A stretch of 64,000 bases of DNA from Datisca glomerata (GCA_003255025.1 QANY01008651.1:1845279-1909278); one strand, 5' to 3'. Positions 1-12,065 are shown, counted from the stretch's first letter. Notes: generated by a model not told the origin, from the sequence alone. Numbers and translations: made by a program.

Positions 1-563
1 GGTTGCTTACAAAAGAGTCATCCAAAAGAGATTGTTGACCACATGCGTGCAAAATATGTTGTTCATGTTAGTTATCATAAAGCTTTAAAGGAGAGAGAAA
101 TTGGTATGGATTCTATTTTGGGGCCTCCTGAAGAATCATATGCTGCCATTCCTTCATTTTTTGTAGCATTGCATGAAACTAATTCTGGTCTGATATAATT
201 TCTTAAGCTCAGTAAATTTGTTACCGTCAGTGGATAATTTAGTTACGATTATTTTACTTTTCTTCCTATATTTCAGGTTTTGTTACTAATTATGTTGTGA
301 CTTCTGATGGGATGTTCAAGTATTGTTTTATGTCTAATATCGCATCCTTAGATGGGTGGAGATATTGTAGACCGTTTATATTGGTTGATGACACCTTTTT
401 AAATGTCAAGTATGTGGGTATTTTTTAACTGCTTGTTTTTTAGATGGTAACAACCAAATTTTTTCACTAACATTCGTTATACTTGATTCACAGAATGATG
501 ATTCGTGGATATGGTTCATGCGTAAGTTGTATTTTTTGTATTTGGGATGTTGTTAATTTATAC
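1..563 (+). pseudogene. MULE (Mutator-like) transposase remnant
   Basis: The frame starting at base 1 is open to a stop at 196-198 and reads GCLQKSHPKEIVDHM and later PPEESYAAIPSFFVAL, which resembles the region just before the catalytic core of MuDR-type transposases. After a possible intron ending in a CAG near 276, the sequence reads CRPFILVDDTFLNVKYVG, the signature around the first catalytic aspartate of the MULE transposase domain. It then continues as ACFLDGNNQIFSLTFVILDS and DDSWIWFM. The second block lies in a different frame from the first, so a frameshift falls near 421-428. The copy enters from the left edge, and the C-terminal half is missing or unrecognisable. It would catalyse cut-and-paste transposition if intact, but this copy is dead. 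The intron is inferred; the frameshift is seen directly. Confidence 0.75.
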
Positions 564-639
564 CTCTCCTCACAAGATTACCTTTACAGGTAATAAAATT
601 ATTTAAACATCTCTAGGTAAAATCCTTAAGCTTTGGGGG

Positions 640-3600
640 AACTTTAAGCCTCCAAACTACCTTCCACACTTGCTTATTAATCAAACAATCGCTCGATTCA
701 CTCTTACCTTTTATGCCCACACTGCCGTTTCTATGCAGAAAACACGCCACTCTATAACCCGATTACACGATATACTACCCTGAAACCATATGGTGCCAGA
801 TTTAGATATCCGAATTTCCATAAGTACTAATTGTAATCTGCCCAATAATTTTGTTATCCTCCTGCCGAAATATTGAGTTAATCGGCTGAAAATTCCAGCA
901 CCTACCATCCAGACGAAAAAGCTCTCTAACTTTAGAGTATTCAAAGCTCTTTAGCATAATAACTTCAAAAGTATACGGTCTCAGAATCCAAGCATCATTT
1001 CATATGTCAATATAATTACCATCACCCACACTCCATCTCAAACCATGCAACAGAATGTTGCTTCCTTCACACAAACTACGTCACCCCCACGAAGGCCACC
1101 TCCCTACCGAAGCGGATAAAAAATCAGAATCCCAAAAATACTTACTTTTTAAGAACAAGGCAAGCAGGGAGTTCAGGTTAGAGAGAATCCACTAACCTTG
1201 TTTAGCCAACAATGCTAAATTAAAAGAAGATAAATCTTGAAAGCCCAATCCTCCTTCCATCTAAGATCGAGAAATTATGTCCCACGAACCTCTATGAATA
1301 CCTAACTTACAAGGAGAGCAGCTCCACCAATAATTCACCAAATAACCACATATATTTTTACACATGGTGATCGGATGTTTAAAGCAAGACATGGTAAAAT
1401 TGGGAATATCCATCGCAACAGATTTAATTAAAATTTCATGACCCGCCGGAGATAAGAGCTTCTCAGACCAGCTTGAAATGTTCTGAATAATCTGTCCATA
1501 ATGATTCGAAACATCTGAGTTTTCGACACCCCAAAATCTGTCTCCACCCCCAGATACTTCTTTAAAGACTTTGCTCTTCTTATCCCAGCCAGATTAGCTA
1601 GGTCCTCTTGCCTGTTGTGGGGAATATTGTTGTCAAAGACAATTAAGCTTTTCTGCATGTTGACCTCTTGACTAGAAGCTGCACCGTATTTACTCAGAAT
1701 ATCTAACAGCACCATAATTTCAGCATCATAAGCTTCACAAAACAATAAGGAATCATCTAAAAAGAATAACTGAGAAATTTCTTGACCGGACGCTGAAGCA
1801 CGGAAACAAGAAATCAAGTCATTCTCATTAGCCTTGATAATCATCCTCGAAAGAGCTTTGGCACAGATAATGAACAGGAAAGGGGAGAGAGGGTCTCTAG
1901 GTCTCAAACCACGACTTGGGGAAAATCTTTTACTCACATCAACATTCAATGAAATATTATACTTGACAGTGGAGATGCAGGCAAAGTTCCACTTCCTGCA
2001 TTTATCAGAAAACCCCATCTTCTCCATGGCTGCCAAAAGAAAATTCCACTCCATGATCGCGACGTCACCTTTTTTCCTTTCTTCCGAATCCAGAGAGAGT
2101 GAAGTATCCCATGTGCTATAATTACATTATCAATAATTTGACGACCTGGAATAAAAACATTTATCCTTCCCCTATAATCTTATCAATGACTTTGCTAAGA
2201 CGATTAGTAAGAATTTTAAAAATAATTTTATAAGAGATGTTACAAAGACTAATAGGACGAAGCTGAGACATACTCCTAGGACAATTCACTTTCAGAATAA
2301 GGACAATATGACTTTGATTAATATTAGAAGGTAAAGTACAAGTATTAAAAAACCTCCATACCATAGTGATAGCATCCAAGCTGATGATATTCCAGTTTTG
2401 GTGATAAAAGGCTGCAATAAAACCGTTGGGTCCTGGGGATTTAGAAGGATGAATGCCTCGAACAGCTGCCAAAATTTCATCAACCGTGACTTCCTCTTCC
2501 AATAAAAATATATCATCTTCATCAAAGGATCTATCACAATTTTCCAACATAGAGTCTATCGCCTCGGCACTAGGGTTAGAAGAAAGAAATAGGTTTTAAT
2601 AATAATCCAAGGAAATATTTTGGATAGCCTTTGCATTAGTAAACCAATTCTCATTCTTATCTTCCAGCCCAAAATACGATTATTTCTCCTTCTACCCTTA
2701 ACCTTCACGTGAAAGAAAGATGTGTTCAAGTCGCCATTTTGGAGCCATTGAACGTGAGCTCTATCCTTCCAAAAAATTTCCTCTAGGGTAACAACTTCCT
2801 GGTGTTCTTTCTCAAACATACGGACATCATCAAAATCGACCATACTATGAGAGTAGGCCTCGGTAAGCTTTTTGTGCGTTAATTTCAGTGATCTACTAGA
2901 ATTTACCGCATACTTCTTTTTCCTCCATTGAACAATAGAATTATGGGTCTTGGCTATCTTTTCAAAAATCAACCCGTCATTAGGCTCATTCTCTTCCGTC
3001 ACCCATGCCGATTAAATCAACTCCCTACAGTCTTCAAACTCAAACCATCTCCTATCATGCTTGAACTGGTGGCTGAATTTTCTTTTCTCATTAACTGTGT
3101 CGAGCAACAAAGCTATATGGTCTTAACCTGGGGAGATTAAATGGTAAAGCTCGTTGCCTGATAGTCATGAAGCCAATCCGGATGTGCAAAACATTTGTCC
3201 AGTCTCTCCTTACGTTAGATTTGCAAAATTCGTAATAAGTATAAGCTACAAGGATCTCGAACAATGCCACTAAACTTCTCATCAGCACTCATAAGATCAT
3301 TAAAATCTTCAATTATGATCCAAACCTCATTACAAGCCTTAATGCAATTTTTGAGAGAGTTTAATTGTTGGATCCGCACCTCAGTCACTTGACTCATGTA
3401 GACTACAAACAACCTCCGAACTTTTGAATTAGCCACATCAGAAACCCTTACTTTAATAAAGAATCTCCCATATTTTATCAACTGAACCATATCATTATTC
3501 CAAAGAATCACAAGGCCACCTTTAGTATTGTCTAGAAACACAACTAGCGAACCCGAAGCATTAAGAACCTGTTTCAGTTTCTCCACAATATTACACTTAT

Positions 3601-3760
3601 TTTTCGTTTCAAGCAAAAAAATAAAATTTAGGGAATGGGTTCTAGCAAACCCTCGCAATGTGGAAACTGCTAGGGGTTCCCCACTCCCTGATAATTTCAC
3701 CCTAAGACTTTCATTGATGACTTTAGGTCCAATTCAGGTTGGCTACCTCCACCCTATCAA
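640..3760 (-). pseudogene. LINE A ORF2: endonuclease and reverse transcriptase, broken
   Basis: The endonuclease part (about 3700-3215) has FLLETKNK, containing the catalytic glutamate, and IIIEDFNDLMS where GDFN is usual. The middle part (3002-2556) has FFHVKVKGRRRNNRI, typical of the linker before RT. RT begins in 2550-2161 with SKSPGPNGF and LRPISLCNISYKIIFKIL. It continues in 2054-1428 with FSPSRGLRPRDPLSPFLF and the catalytic box FFLDDSLLF. The family normally has FADD, so one position is changed although both aspartates remain. Downstream pieces read WWSCSPCKLGIHRGSWDII and GLRWSVGDGNYIDIWND, typical of plant LINE C-terminal regions. Frameshifts separate all these parts. The family makes LINE cDNA at a nicked target; this copy cannot. 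Confidence 0.85.
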
Positions 3761-3899
3761 GATCACCACTCTGAATCTGCATATGCTCTTTCAACCCTTT
3801 CAAGTCCATTTCTTTTGAACCTCTTCAATAACTGGGACTAAATTAAACGGGTCATTAGTTGGGTCAAAATTTTCCGGTCTAGATTCCATCTCCACTTCA

Positions 3900-5060
3900 T
3901 TGACTCTAGAAAAAACCCATCCCCTTTACTTTTATATCTACCAGATTCACCCCTATGATATCCGGGATAACAACCAAAGAAGAAGTTTGTGGCTTGCGTA
4001 ACCGTCTAGCACTCAGCACCAAATTCTCTGAATCTCCATAATCAATTCCACCCATGCTCCCAACAACTGCATCCATAGCCTTTCCTTTTAGAAATCGGTT
4101 ATGATCTCCCTGAATATCTGTCGCGATTTTAATGCCATTAAACTCGGACCCTATCTCCAGAGATTTCACATTACTGGAACTACCCCTCCCCACCGCTTGG
4201 ACCACCTTGGGTTGGCTGTCAGTAGAGCTCTGATTGTCATGAAAGGATCGTGAATGGATGCTCGGAGAAAAGTTACTCTGATGACCTCCCCCTAATCCTA
4301 TCTTCCTCCCCAACTCCCTCTTTGATTCGGATTGAAAGCTTTCATCCATTCCTCGTACTTGTTCTCGACAACGACCCCAGATTTTAAATCATCTTTCTTG
4401 GACAAACATTATAACTCTTCATGACCAACAATTCCACAGTGAAATCAAAACTTTGGGAGTCGTTCGTATTTGCACCAAATCCAAATTTTTGAGCCATTGT
4501 GACGAATAAAGACACCTCTGGCCAAGGGCTGCGTAATGTTAATCTCAACTTTGATACGGATGAACTTTCACTGTTCCAATCCATCGCGGACCACCCCTTC
4601 CTCAATGTCAATGATCTTTTTGTATAGTTGACCAATTAGATTACCCAGACTTCTCCTTCTACATTCAATAGGAAGACCATGAAATTGAATCCAGAACGGA
4701 CTTGAAACAAAGCTATCAGCGGACAAATTCATACCCATACTCTACGAAATAAATAGAACAAGTTGATCATCGAATAACCATGGACCATTCTCCATCATGA
4801 AGTTCATATTCACCTCATCTTGGAAAATAATTTGGAAAATATTATTTTCTATCTCTAGAAATCTCACCCCCTTTTCAATGTTCCAGGCTTTCAGTAGGGC
4901 TTCACGGAACCTTAATCTATTAACTTTTCTCTAAGTTTGGATTTTTTCCATTAAACTCAGACGACAAACCTCCACCTCTTTAAAATTTGTTACTTCCACA
5001 ATCTCAATCTCCTCTTCTTCAATTTCCATAAGGGCTAATCTCTTCCACGTCCTTGGCAAA
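3900..5060 (-). pseudogene. LINE A ORF1: DUF4283/CCHC gag-like protein, broken
   Basis: Minus-strand translation gives ENGPWLFDDQLVLFIS and FVSSPFWIQFHGLPIECRR, the pattern of the DUF4283 domain found in plant LINE ORF1 and related gag-like proteins. A degenerate zinc knuckle follows (FHCGIVGHEEL, then a stop and C), with the first cysteine lost. The piece at 4349-3906 is a low-complexity tail. Several in-frame stops interrupt it. The intact family protein binds element RNA. Confidence 0.7.
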
Positions 5061-5289
5061 TGTTGTATCCTGACTCCTTCCCTCCTTCTGCCATATTGCT
5101 GACGTTAGGAACGAAAGCAAGATGAGAAGGCCAACAAAGACTACCAAGCAATAGAAGATAGTATGAAATAAATCACTTCAATAGAGCCGAGCACGCCCTA
5201 GAGAGAAAATAACCTCTATACAGGAGGAAAACTTTTAATTCAAATAAAGGAACTTCAACCTTATTAACAGAATTATAATGTTTTTATCA

Positions 5290-7440
5290 CTTACCAAACA
5301 TTTGCTCCCTAAGGCTGCTGCTCAGGCTCTGTTATCTGCCCTCGTATAGGTAGGAATGGACCATCAATTTCACACATTTCATTTGCAGATGATTGCCTAG
5401 TCTTATTTAAGGCCTCAGAGGGGGTGTGTAGAGCCCTTAAACAAACTTTGGATGTTTTCTCTTGAGCTTCAGGTCAATGTATCAAAAGTTACATTTCCCA
5501 CAACACAAACTCTAGTACGAAAGCAATGGTCACTGCCACTCTCAACATCCCCTCAGCCCGAAACATTGAGTCTTATCTTGGACTCCCAACTTTTATGGGC
5601 CGCTAAAAAAGGCCCTTTTTGGATACATTAAAGAGAGAATGTCCAAGCTCCTACAAAGATGAAGAGAAAAAGAACTCTCCATGGGCGGTAAAGAGATTCT
5701 CCTTAAAACTTGTGGTCAAGCTCTTACAGTATATGTCATGAACTACTTTAGAGTTCCAGTTAGTGTGTGCAAAGACTTAGAAAGAATGATTGCCAATTTC
5801 TGGTGGGGATTTAACGACAAAGGGCCTAAATTTCATTTGCTTTCATGGCGGGAGCTGTGTAAACCTAAAAGTGATGGGGCATGGCCTTTAAAGACTTATC
5901 TTTCTTTAACCAGATCTTGCTAGCTAAACAATGTTAGAGAATTCTAAAATTCCCTAATACTCTAATGAGCAGGTCCCTTAAGGTAAGTACTTCTCGAAAA
6001 GCTCATTCTTGGAAGCCAAATGCCGTGGCAACTCTTCAGGTGCCTGGCGTAGCATAATTTGGGGTAGAGAAATTCTAAATAAGGGACTAAGATGGAGTAT
6101 GGAAAATGAAGCTGATATTAATGTTAGTTTGGATGCTTGGATCCCCAAGTCTCGTACTTTTAAACCTCTATATATTTCTCAAATTCCCTCAAATATGAAA
6201 ATGACTGATCTTATTATTGGCAACAGGTGGGTTAACCCCCAATTAGACACCCTCTTTAGTAGAGAAGATGCTCTTCTGATCTCCTTTATCCCTTTGGTTG
6301 GACAACATGTGAAAGACAAACTAATGAGGCATTATAACTCGGAGGGAACATATTCGGTAAAGAGTGGGTATCAGATTGCTCTAAACAGAACCTCTTTCCC
6401 TAACAGCTCATCTATCTGGCCTCTCTTGGTAAAGGAGACTTTGGAACCTTCATCTTCCTCTCAAGATCAAGGTTTTCATGTGGAAAGCCTCTAGGAACAT
6501 TCTCCCAACATTTTTAAACCTGGCTGCAAGACGAATTGTTAGTCTAAGGAATGCGTGGATTTGTGGCAGACCCAAAATAATCACTCATGCCCTCTTTCTT
6601 TGTTAATGCATCAAAAAAATCTAGAATCTAGCCCCTCTTTGCTTGTTGGAAATCTGAAAATTAATTTTATGGATTTTGGAGATCCCATGGATGCTTTTGA
6701 ATATAATTTTATGGATATTCCTAGCCAATCTTTGGCTCTCATCTCTTGTTTATGTTGGTTTGTTTGGTACTCTAGGAATGCATGGATTCATAAGAATTAT
6801 GGGCTAGAAACTGACGAGATCGTTGATCCGGCTACAACTTTTCTTCATGAATGGCTCGTTGTTCATCCCCTCCATTTTTCTTTGTCGATGCATTCTCAGA
6901 GCTTCAGGCTGAAGTGGCAGAAACCCAACCCAGATACATATAAATAAAATGTGGATGCATTCATTTCTCCTAGAGGGACTGGTTTGGGCATAGTGATCCG
7001 AGACATCAGATGGCGTTGTTGTAGCTGCTTGCTCCTTATTCTGTGATGCTGCTATGGATATCTTTCAGGCTGAATGAATTGCAATTCTGGAAGGCCTTAA
7101 GTTTTCCCGAAATAACAACATCATGATTCCTTTTTGTTGATTCAAATTCTTGCATAGCTTGCTCCGTTATCGGGTCGCCTAGAATTCTTCTCTTTGAAAC
7201 GGGGAACATCATTCAAGCTATTAAATCTCTTCTTAGTTTTCTTTTGAATTCTAATGTGTATCATGTTCCTCGGGTTTGTAATGCGGTAGCTGATAAGCTT
7301 GCACGATTTACTTTTCAACTCCTCGTCTGTTTATTATCTAAACTATGTTCCTCCTATTGTTGAGGATCTTTGTATCCTCAATTGCCTCTGAGTTAATATA
7401 CATTTCCAGTTTCTGTGAAACACTTTTTTGGTTTCCATCG
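5290..7440 (+). mobile_element. L1-type LINE (LINE B), 5'-truncated and degenerate
   Basis: The plus strand begins inside reverse transcriptase, with SISHISFADDCLVLF around 5370-5415. It continues through MGGKEILLKTCGQALTVYVM and FWWGFNDKGPKFHLLSWREL (5681-5923), then SGAWRSIIWGREILNKGLRW (6009-6494). A decayed RNase H region runs from about 6900 to 7380 and includes NVDAFISPRGTGLGIVIRD. The N-terminal endonuclease, ORF1 and the first half of RT are absent, as expected of a 5'-truncated LINE insertion. Stops and frameshifts lie between the blocks. No clear poly(A) tract or target duplication is visible. Confidence 0.85.
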
Positions 7441-8602
7441 GTTTCGAATCGGTTAAGCAAAATCAAAGAATCAATGTTCTAGTTTCATTTAGAATTTTGT
7501 CAGTTTTTGAATCAAATTAAACTAGAATTTTAATTTTCTATTTTTTATTATTTCATTTCATACCAAACCAAACAGAAAATTAATTTTCTATTATATTTTA
7601 GTTTTCATGATTTGTTTTTTAATTTTAATGTTCCAATTTTATTTGAAAATTTTGAAGTATTTGTGTAAAGTTTCTATTATTTTCAATTTTTGAATCAAAC
7701 GAAATGCTAATTTTCTATTATTTTTTATTATGTCATTTCATTCTAAACCAAACCCAGAAAATTTCATTTTCTAATGTATTTAATTTCATGATTTGTTTTT
7801 AAGTTTCCATGTTGAAATTTATTTGAAAATCGTGAAATATGTTAAAAAATATTTAAGTTTTTGTGTTAAAGCTTCTAATCGTTTTCTCCTTTTTTTCATC
7901 ATTTGGGTCGAATCGAAAAACGAATCAAAACTTTCAGTTATGCCGAAACCAAGAACAATCTTACTGAAATGAGAGAAAAGTTGTGATACATAAAACTCAC
8001 ATAAGCATGAGTCCAGTTTGATTAATCCTTCTCTCACCTCATTCCATCATTCAAAAGTCAAAACACATATAAAAATAATTAAGGGTAAATTTAAGAGTAT
8101 TTCGATTAAAATCACTTTAATGCATTTAAAATTTGTGCTTCAAAACACATTTAATTAATAAAAATTATTGTTCGAAACGAAAAATATTACATGCAAGTGT
8201 TTCCTAAAAAATACTTCCAAATACACAAACATACTTCTAATGAAATATATTCAACCGCTTCATAAAAAGATGCACATCAAATAATTACAAGCTTATTTCA
8301 ATACATAAAGATATTTCTAGTACTTCCACACATACCCTTGATTAAATTCAAGATGTCAAAAATGTAGTCACACATGAGAATCATTCATGGAGCTTCTCCT
8401 AAACCAAATCTCACCAGATTATCTTTCTCAATCCTCAAAATGTCTTCAAGATTTACATTACACTATTACTATTAAAAGCTTCTCCAAATGAATTATTCAA
8501 AATCACTTTGAAATGGCTAGACTAGAACACTTAAGAAATACGTGTATTTTTACTCAGATAGAACATAAAAACCACGTAAGTATCGTCATATAGCAAAGAA
8601 AG
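7441..8602. repeat. AT-rich intergenic DNA with one direct duplication
   Basis: No gene is supported here. Two diverged direct copies of a roughly 125-bp AT-rich segment lie at about 7533-7655 and 7708-7832. Both contain TTTATTAT, TCATTTCAT, CCAAACC, TCATGATTTGTTTTT and TTTATTTGAAAAT in the same order. The remainder, up to the end of gene 1, is simple AT-rich sequence and the probable 3' flank of gene 1. Confidence 0.5.
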
Positions 8603-9735
8603 TTACAAGAGAAGAATAAGGATGGAGCATACAACGACTAATATAAACCATACTCGTCTTGGTAAGCGATTCGGAGAGGAAGCACTCCTGCATAAATTGA
8701 AGCCATACCATACATCATCAGGGATATAAGTGTTATAGTAAAATGTGACAGTCCTTGAGTTATAACTAGAGATTTGCACACTCTCTGGCTTCCAACCATC
8801 AGGTCCAGAGCGGTAGAGATACACATAACAAATCTGGTATGCACAAGGTCCGTAAATATCAAATGTATCTGAAGAACATCGTTCGAATGTTCCTGTAGAC
8901 GGATCATCCAGCCCTGGTGTGTAAATCTGATAGGATAGTTGATCATTTGCCACAAATGATTCAATCATGAGCTTATACTCAACACTTAATAGAGTAACAT
9001 CAGAGTTTGACAACTTAATCATATCCTAACTGATATCAATCTTCTTCAGGGGTTTCAGTATTTTAAGCACAATGGATGGAATTTAAACGTAATGCATCAT
9101 CACATTTTATGCAATTAAAGAGAAGTCAATTTTCACCAATGAACTAATAAGAATGTGAATTCGTTAAGAAAGAAACATGGAATTATTTTATTTCATTTAC
9201 TTCCCTAATTCCTTACTTAGTGTGTATGTTTGCCTGATCTCAGCACTAAAAGTAATTCAAACCCCCTAAATCTATCTAAATTTCCATAATAAAAATAATC
9301 TTAACACTGGGGAAGTTAAAAGGAAAAAAGAATTTATAAATAATCCAACCTGGTTGCCATAAGCATCACCAAAAGCAATACTAATCTGATCCCGTGTGTA
9401 AGAGGGTGAAGAACAGCTCGTCGTTATAGCAACTCTATAAGAGCAGCTCCCTACTTTCTTTTTGCCAAAATTAAGATAAACAAAGGGAAAGAACGAAATA
9501 GATCAATTCCAATTATACATCAACATAGCAGAAAAAAAGAGAGAGAATTGGGGGGGGGGGGGGGGGGGGNNNNNNNNNNNNNNNNNNGGGCAGAAAAATG
9601 GAGTATTTGTACCTGCTGGATATAGCTGATATTAAAGGATTTGGAAGCTTCAGGCAAGAGAGGGATGGTCGGTAATGCTTCCGAGCGGGTAAAAGCAAAA
9701 ACCCAGATGACCAGAAAAAGGGAAACCCCATTCAT
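8603..9735 (-). CDS. ATS3-like protein, gene 1 (no proline-rich linker)
   Basis: Three exons on the minus strand: 9735-9613, 9457-9350 and 8926-8603, joined by GT-AG introns in phase 0, giving 184 residues. Residues 1-20 form a signal peptide (core SLFLVIWVFAF, likely cut after SEA). Exon 2 carries GSCSYRVAITTSCSSPSYTR and FGDAYGNQ. Exon 3 begins IYTPGLDD and carries CSSDTFDIYGPC, QICYVYLYRSGPDGWKP and WYGFNLC. This is the ATS3 (embryo-specific protein 3) family, related to PLAT/LH2 domains. The biochemical role is unknown; the Arabidopsis founder is expressed in embryos. All six family cysteines are present. The protein ends in a hydrophobic stretch (WFILVVVCSILILLL), a possible membrane segment or GPI-anchor signal. 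The ATG at 9735 was chosen because it gives the signal peptide. A small gap lies in intron 1. Confidence 0.88.
9551..9587. other. Poly-G run and 18-base assembly gap in intron 1 of gene 1
   Basis: A run of 19 G (9551-9569) runs straight into N bases at 9570-9587, followed by GGG. It lies inside intron 1, so coding is unaffected. A long poly-C tract on the coding strand, or a sequencing artefact at such a tract, probably caused the gap. Confidence 0.9.
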
Positions 9736-9839
9736 TCTCCCCTTTCTTCTCTCTGCTTTTCCAAGTTTTCTGCAGAAGCTTTGAAGAAAGATGAATGGAA
9801 GAACGACAAGCGTCAGGGAAGAAGTGCGTTATTAAGGGC

Positions 9840-9940
9840 CCAATATCAGTTTTGACTTAATTTGGGCTTTGTACTATTTAGATTCTGTCACGTTTTGTTG
9901 AGGTAGCTACCAGCAACAACCAGTAAATTACACGTGATCC
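9840..9940 (-). promoter_or_regulatory. Upstream region of gene 1 with CACGTG motif
   Basis: CACGTG at 9931-9936 lies about 196 bases upstream of the gene 1 start codon, in the context ACACGTGATCC, which matches the sequence around one of the gene 4 copies. This core is bound by bZIP factors, including ABA-responsive ones (ABRE/G-box). A GGGCCC motif lies at 9836-9841. No convincing TATA box is seen. Confidence 0.4.
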
Positions 9941-10515
9941 TTAATATTTGAACCAGTAATTCTTAAAATAGTAATTCTAATTTACCTAATTAGTTGAACT
10001 GTTTTCAGTAAATGAAACAATCCATAATTACTCAATCTTAAAGTTAAATCACAATTGTGAGTCTTATTTGTGGTATATAAACATCGTCTGTTGGATCTAC
10101 AAATGAATCAAAACCACAAGCTAAGGCGGGTAGGTTGAGATTTGAGATTCATATGAAACATGTGTTCTCTCTTTGTCGGCGGCTGGTGACAAAGCCTGAG
10201 CTTTTGTAAAATATATTGTTATTATTTGGGGTCAATGGCATAAATAATATGTTATTGATTTTTCTTTGCATTTTGTTCTGCAATAAAGCACATTACTGTA
10301 TCGCTTCTTATAGATTTTAATTTATTCTAACCAGATTGTTTATTGGGTCACTAGAAGAATAATCAAAATTTCTCAAAAGCTCTCAGCCTTGTTCGGTTGA
10401 CGGGATTTGACAGTATTACGAGACAAAACAATACTAAAAACGTAGTATGTGATAATTAATACTGTAAAACTGTTTAGTCCCCCAGATCCGGTATATTGTT
10501 GTCCATCTTAGTTTT
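9941..10515. other. Intergenic AT-rich sequence, no feature seen
   Basis: Both strands lack a credible coding frame. This is the stretch between the gene 1 promoter and the Harbinger-like element. Confidence 0.5.
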
Positions 10516-10518
10516 TAA

Positions 10519-11346
10519 GGGCTTGTTTGGTAGTCCGTACTATATAATATTAAAACAGGATATTACTATTTTAGTACTGTCCGATGTTTGACAAAAATAT
10601 GAAACTCGTACTAGTTAATACGGTGAGACTATTTAGTCTCATCCACATAAGATAATTTAGTCTCCTCCTTTTAGGGAGGACTACACCGAACTAAAAAACA
10701 AAGCTGTTTTTTAATTTATATCTTAAAATAATTTTTGAAATGATTTTTTTATTAAAATGATTTTTTAAATTTATATCTTACAGAAACTTCACTTACTAAC
10801 AAAAATAATTTATGAATTTTCAAAATGTGCAAAATTAGTTACTTATGACTTAATTTTATCAATTTTCAAAGTCATTTACTATCTTTTTCTGAATTTTTAG
10901 AGTCTCTCGATCATATGAGTGGTTCAATAATTATTTATATATTTTAAATGACTTATTTAATGTATTAAAAATTCAATGAATTTTTTTTAATTTAAACGTT
11001 TATAACTATAAATTATCACTATCTTAAAGTTTAAGGGTATAACTGAATTTACATTTTTAGTCAAAAAAATAAGAAATTTATGATGATAACATGAATTAGA
11101 TCATTTATTTTATAGTTGAAAATATAAAATAACATGTTAGTGAATTTTAAATAGATTTTTGCGGATCAAATCATGACAAAAAAAATTACAATATAATACT
11201 ATAACGTGTCAAACATTGTATAAGTGTTATAATTTTTTAACTAATACATCATCAAACACTGAATAATATTATTTAATTCAATATAACGCAGTGCAGTACA
11301 GTCCGAAAAATTTAAAACAGTACTATCCTGACTGTCAAATCAACCC
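10519..11346. mobile_element. PIF/Harbinger-like non-autonomous element, 828 bp
   Basis: The left end reads GGGCTTGTTTGGTAGTC. The right end, reverse-complemented, reads GGGTTGATTTGACAGTC, so imperfect terminal inverted repeats are present. Both ends are flanked by TAA (10516-10518 and 11347-11349), the TTA/TAA target duplication of PIF/Harbinger elements. The interior is AT-rich without a transposase frame, so any movement would depend on a transposase elsewhere. A second diverged copy of the right arm lies at 14815-15048. Confidence 0.7.
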
Positions 11347-11369
11347 TAAAGCCGGACTAAACAGGACAA

Positions 11370-12065
11370 AACCTTTGAAGCCTCTCTCTCTCTCTCCACC
11401 ACACCACTGAGACGAGGAGCAGCGACCAGTGACCAGCTTCGTCACCGCTGGTAAGTCGTCTTTCTCTTTCTCATCTCCTCTCCTCTTCCTTCATCTCCCT
11501 TTCTCTACCTTCTCCTCGTCTTCTCCTTCTTCTCCGAAATGGGTTTTTAGGGCTTGTTTGGAGACTTTTTGGGGCTTGTTGAATCTCTGAATTGATTCGA
11601 TGGAAATCAGATTTGGTTTCGGGGCTTGTTGAATCTCTAACTATAGTGTCTTAAAGAGATGTGTGAGCAAAGCTCTATCTAAAATTTGAGTAAAAAGGCA
11701 ATCTGGAATTGTAGCACTAAGGTTTTCCAACGTCTTCGATCCTAGTAGCAGCAAATTCAACTTGAAATAGATGCTTATAAGAGCTAAAATTTTCAGATTT
11801 TTGCCAGAAACAGTTCCTCAAAAAGTGGTTGCAGTGGGTTTTGGCAATGTGATTAGGTAATGGATGTATTGGGTGAAGGCAGAGAATATTACAAGCAGAG
11901 GTGTACATTAACAGTTGTGAAAAAAATGCACAAAAAGATATGTCTTACATGAGACGAACGCTAATTGTTTTTCTCCTCTATTATTAATTCTGGTGACGAA
12001 CACTAATTGTTTTTCTCCTCAAATGGGCATCAGCAGAAAGGGGAGGTTAAAAGTGAAATTGAAAA
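11370..12065 (+). other. CT-rich 5'-UTR-like segment with a splice donor, no downstream CDS
   Basis: After a CT repeat the sequence reads like a plant leader exon ending ACCGCTG followed by GTAAGTCG (exon end at 11450, donor at 11451) and a pyrimidine-rich intron. No coding exon follows before the foldback element at 12066. The phrase GGGGCTTGTTGAATCTCT occurs twice (about 11570 and 11621), and a close relative occurs inside the right arm of the foldback element near 14550. This may be an orphan first exon of a lost gene or host sequence captured by the transposon. Confidence 0.35.

Larger units (their letters stand above)
600..5130 (-). mobile_element. L1-type LINE (LINE A), degenerate
   Basis: Reading the minus strand from about 5130 down to about 600 gives the normal order of a plant L1 LINE: ORF1 with DUF4283-like and CCHC-like parts, then AP endonuclease, reverse transcriptase and the zinc-ribbon-like region after RT. 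Both ORFs are cut by stops and frameshifts. I see no RNase H domain and no poly(A) tract (poly-T on the plus strand) at the low-coordinate end, so the 3' end appears deleted. The 5' end lies close to the start of LINE B, which has the opposite orientation. Confidence 0.85.

Noticed and set aside
8638..8964. Alternative minus-strand frame overlapping gene 1 exon 3
   Set aside because: It is a shifted frame without the ATS3 motifs, which lie in the frame at 8926-8603.
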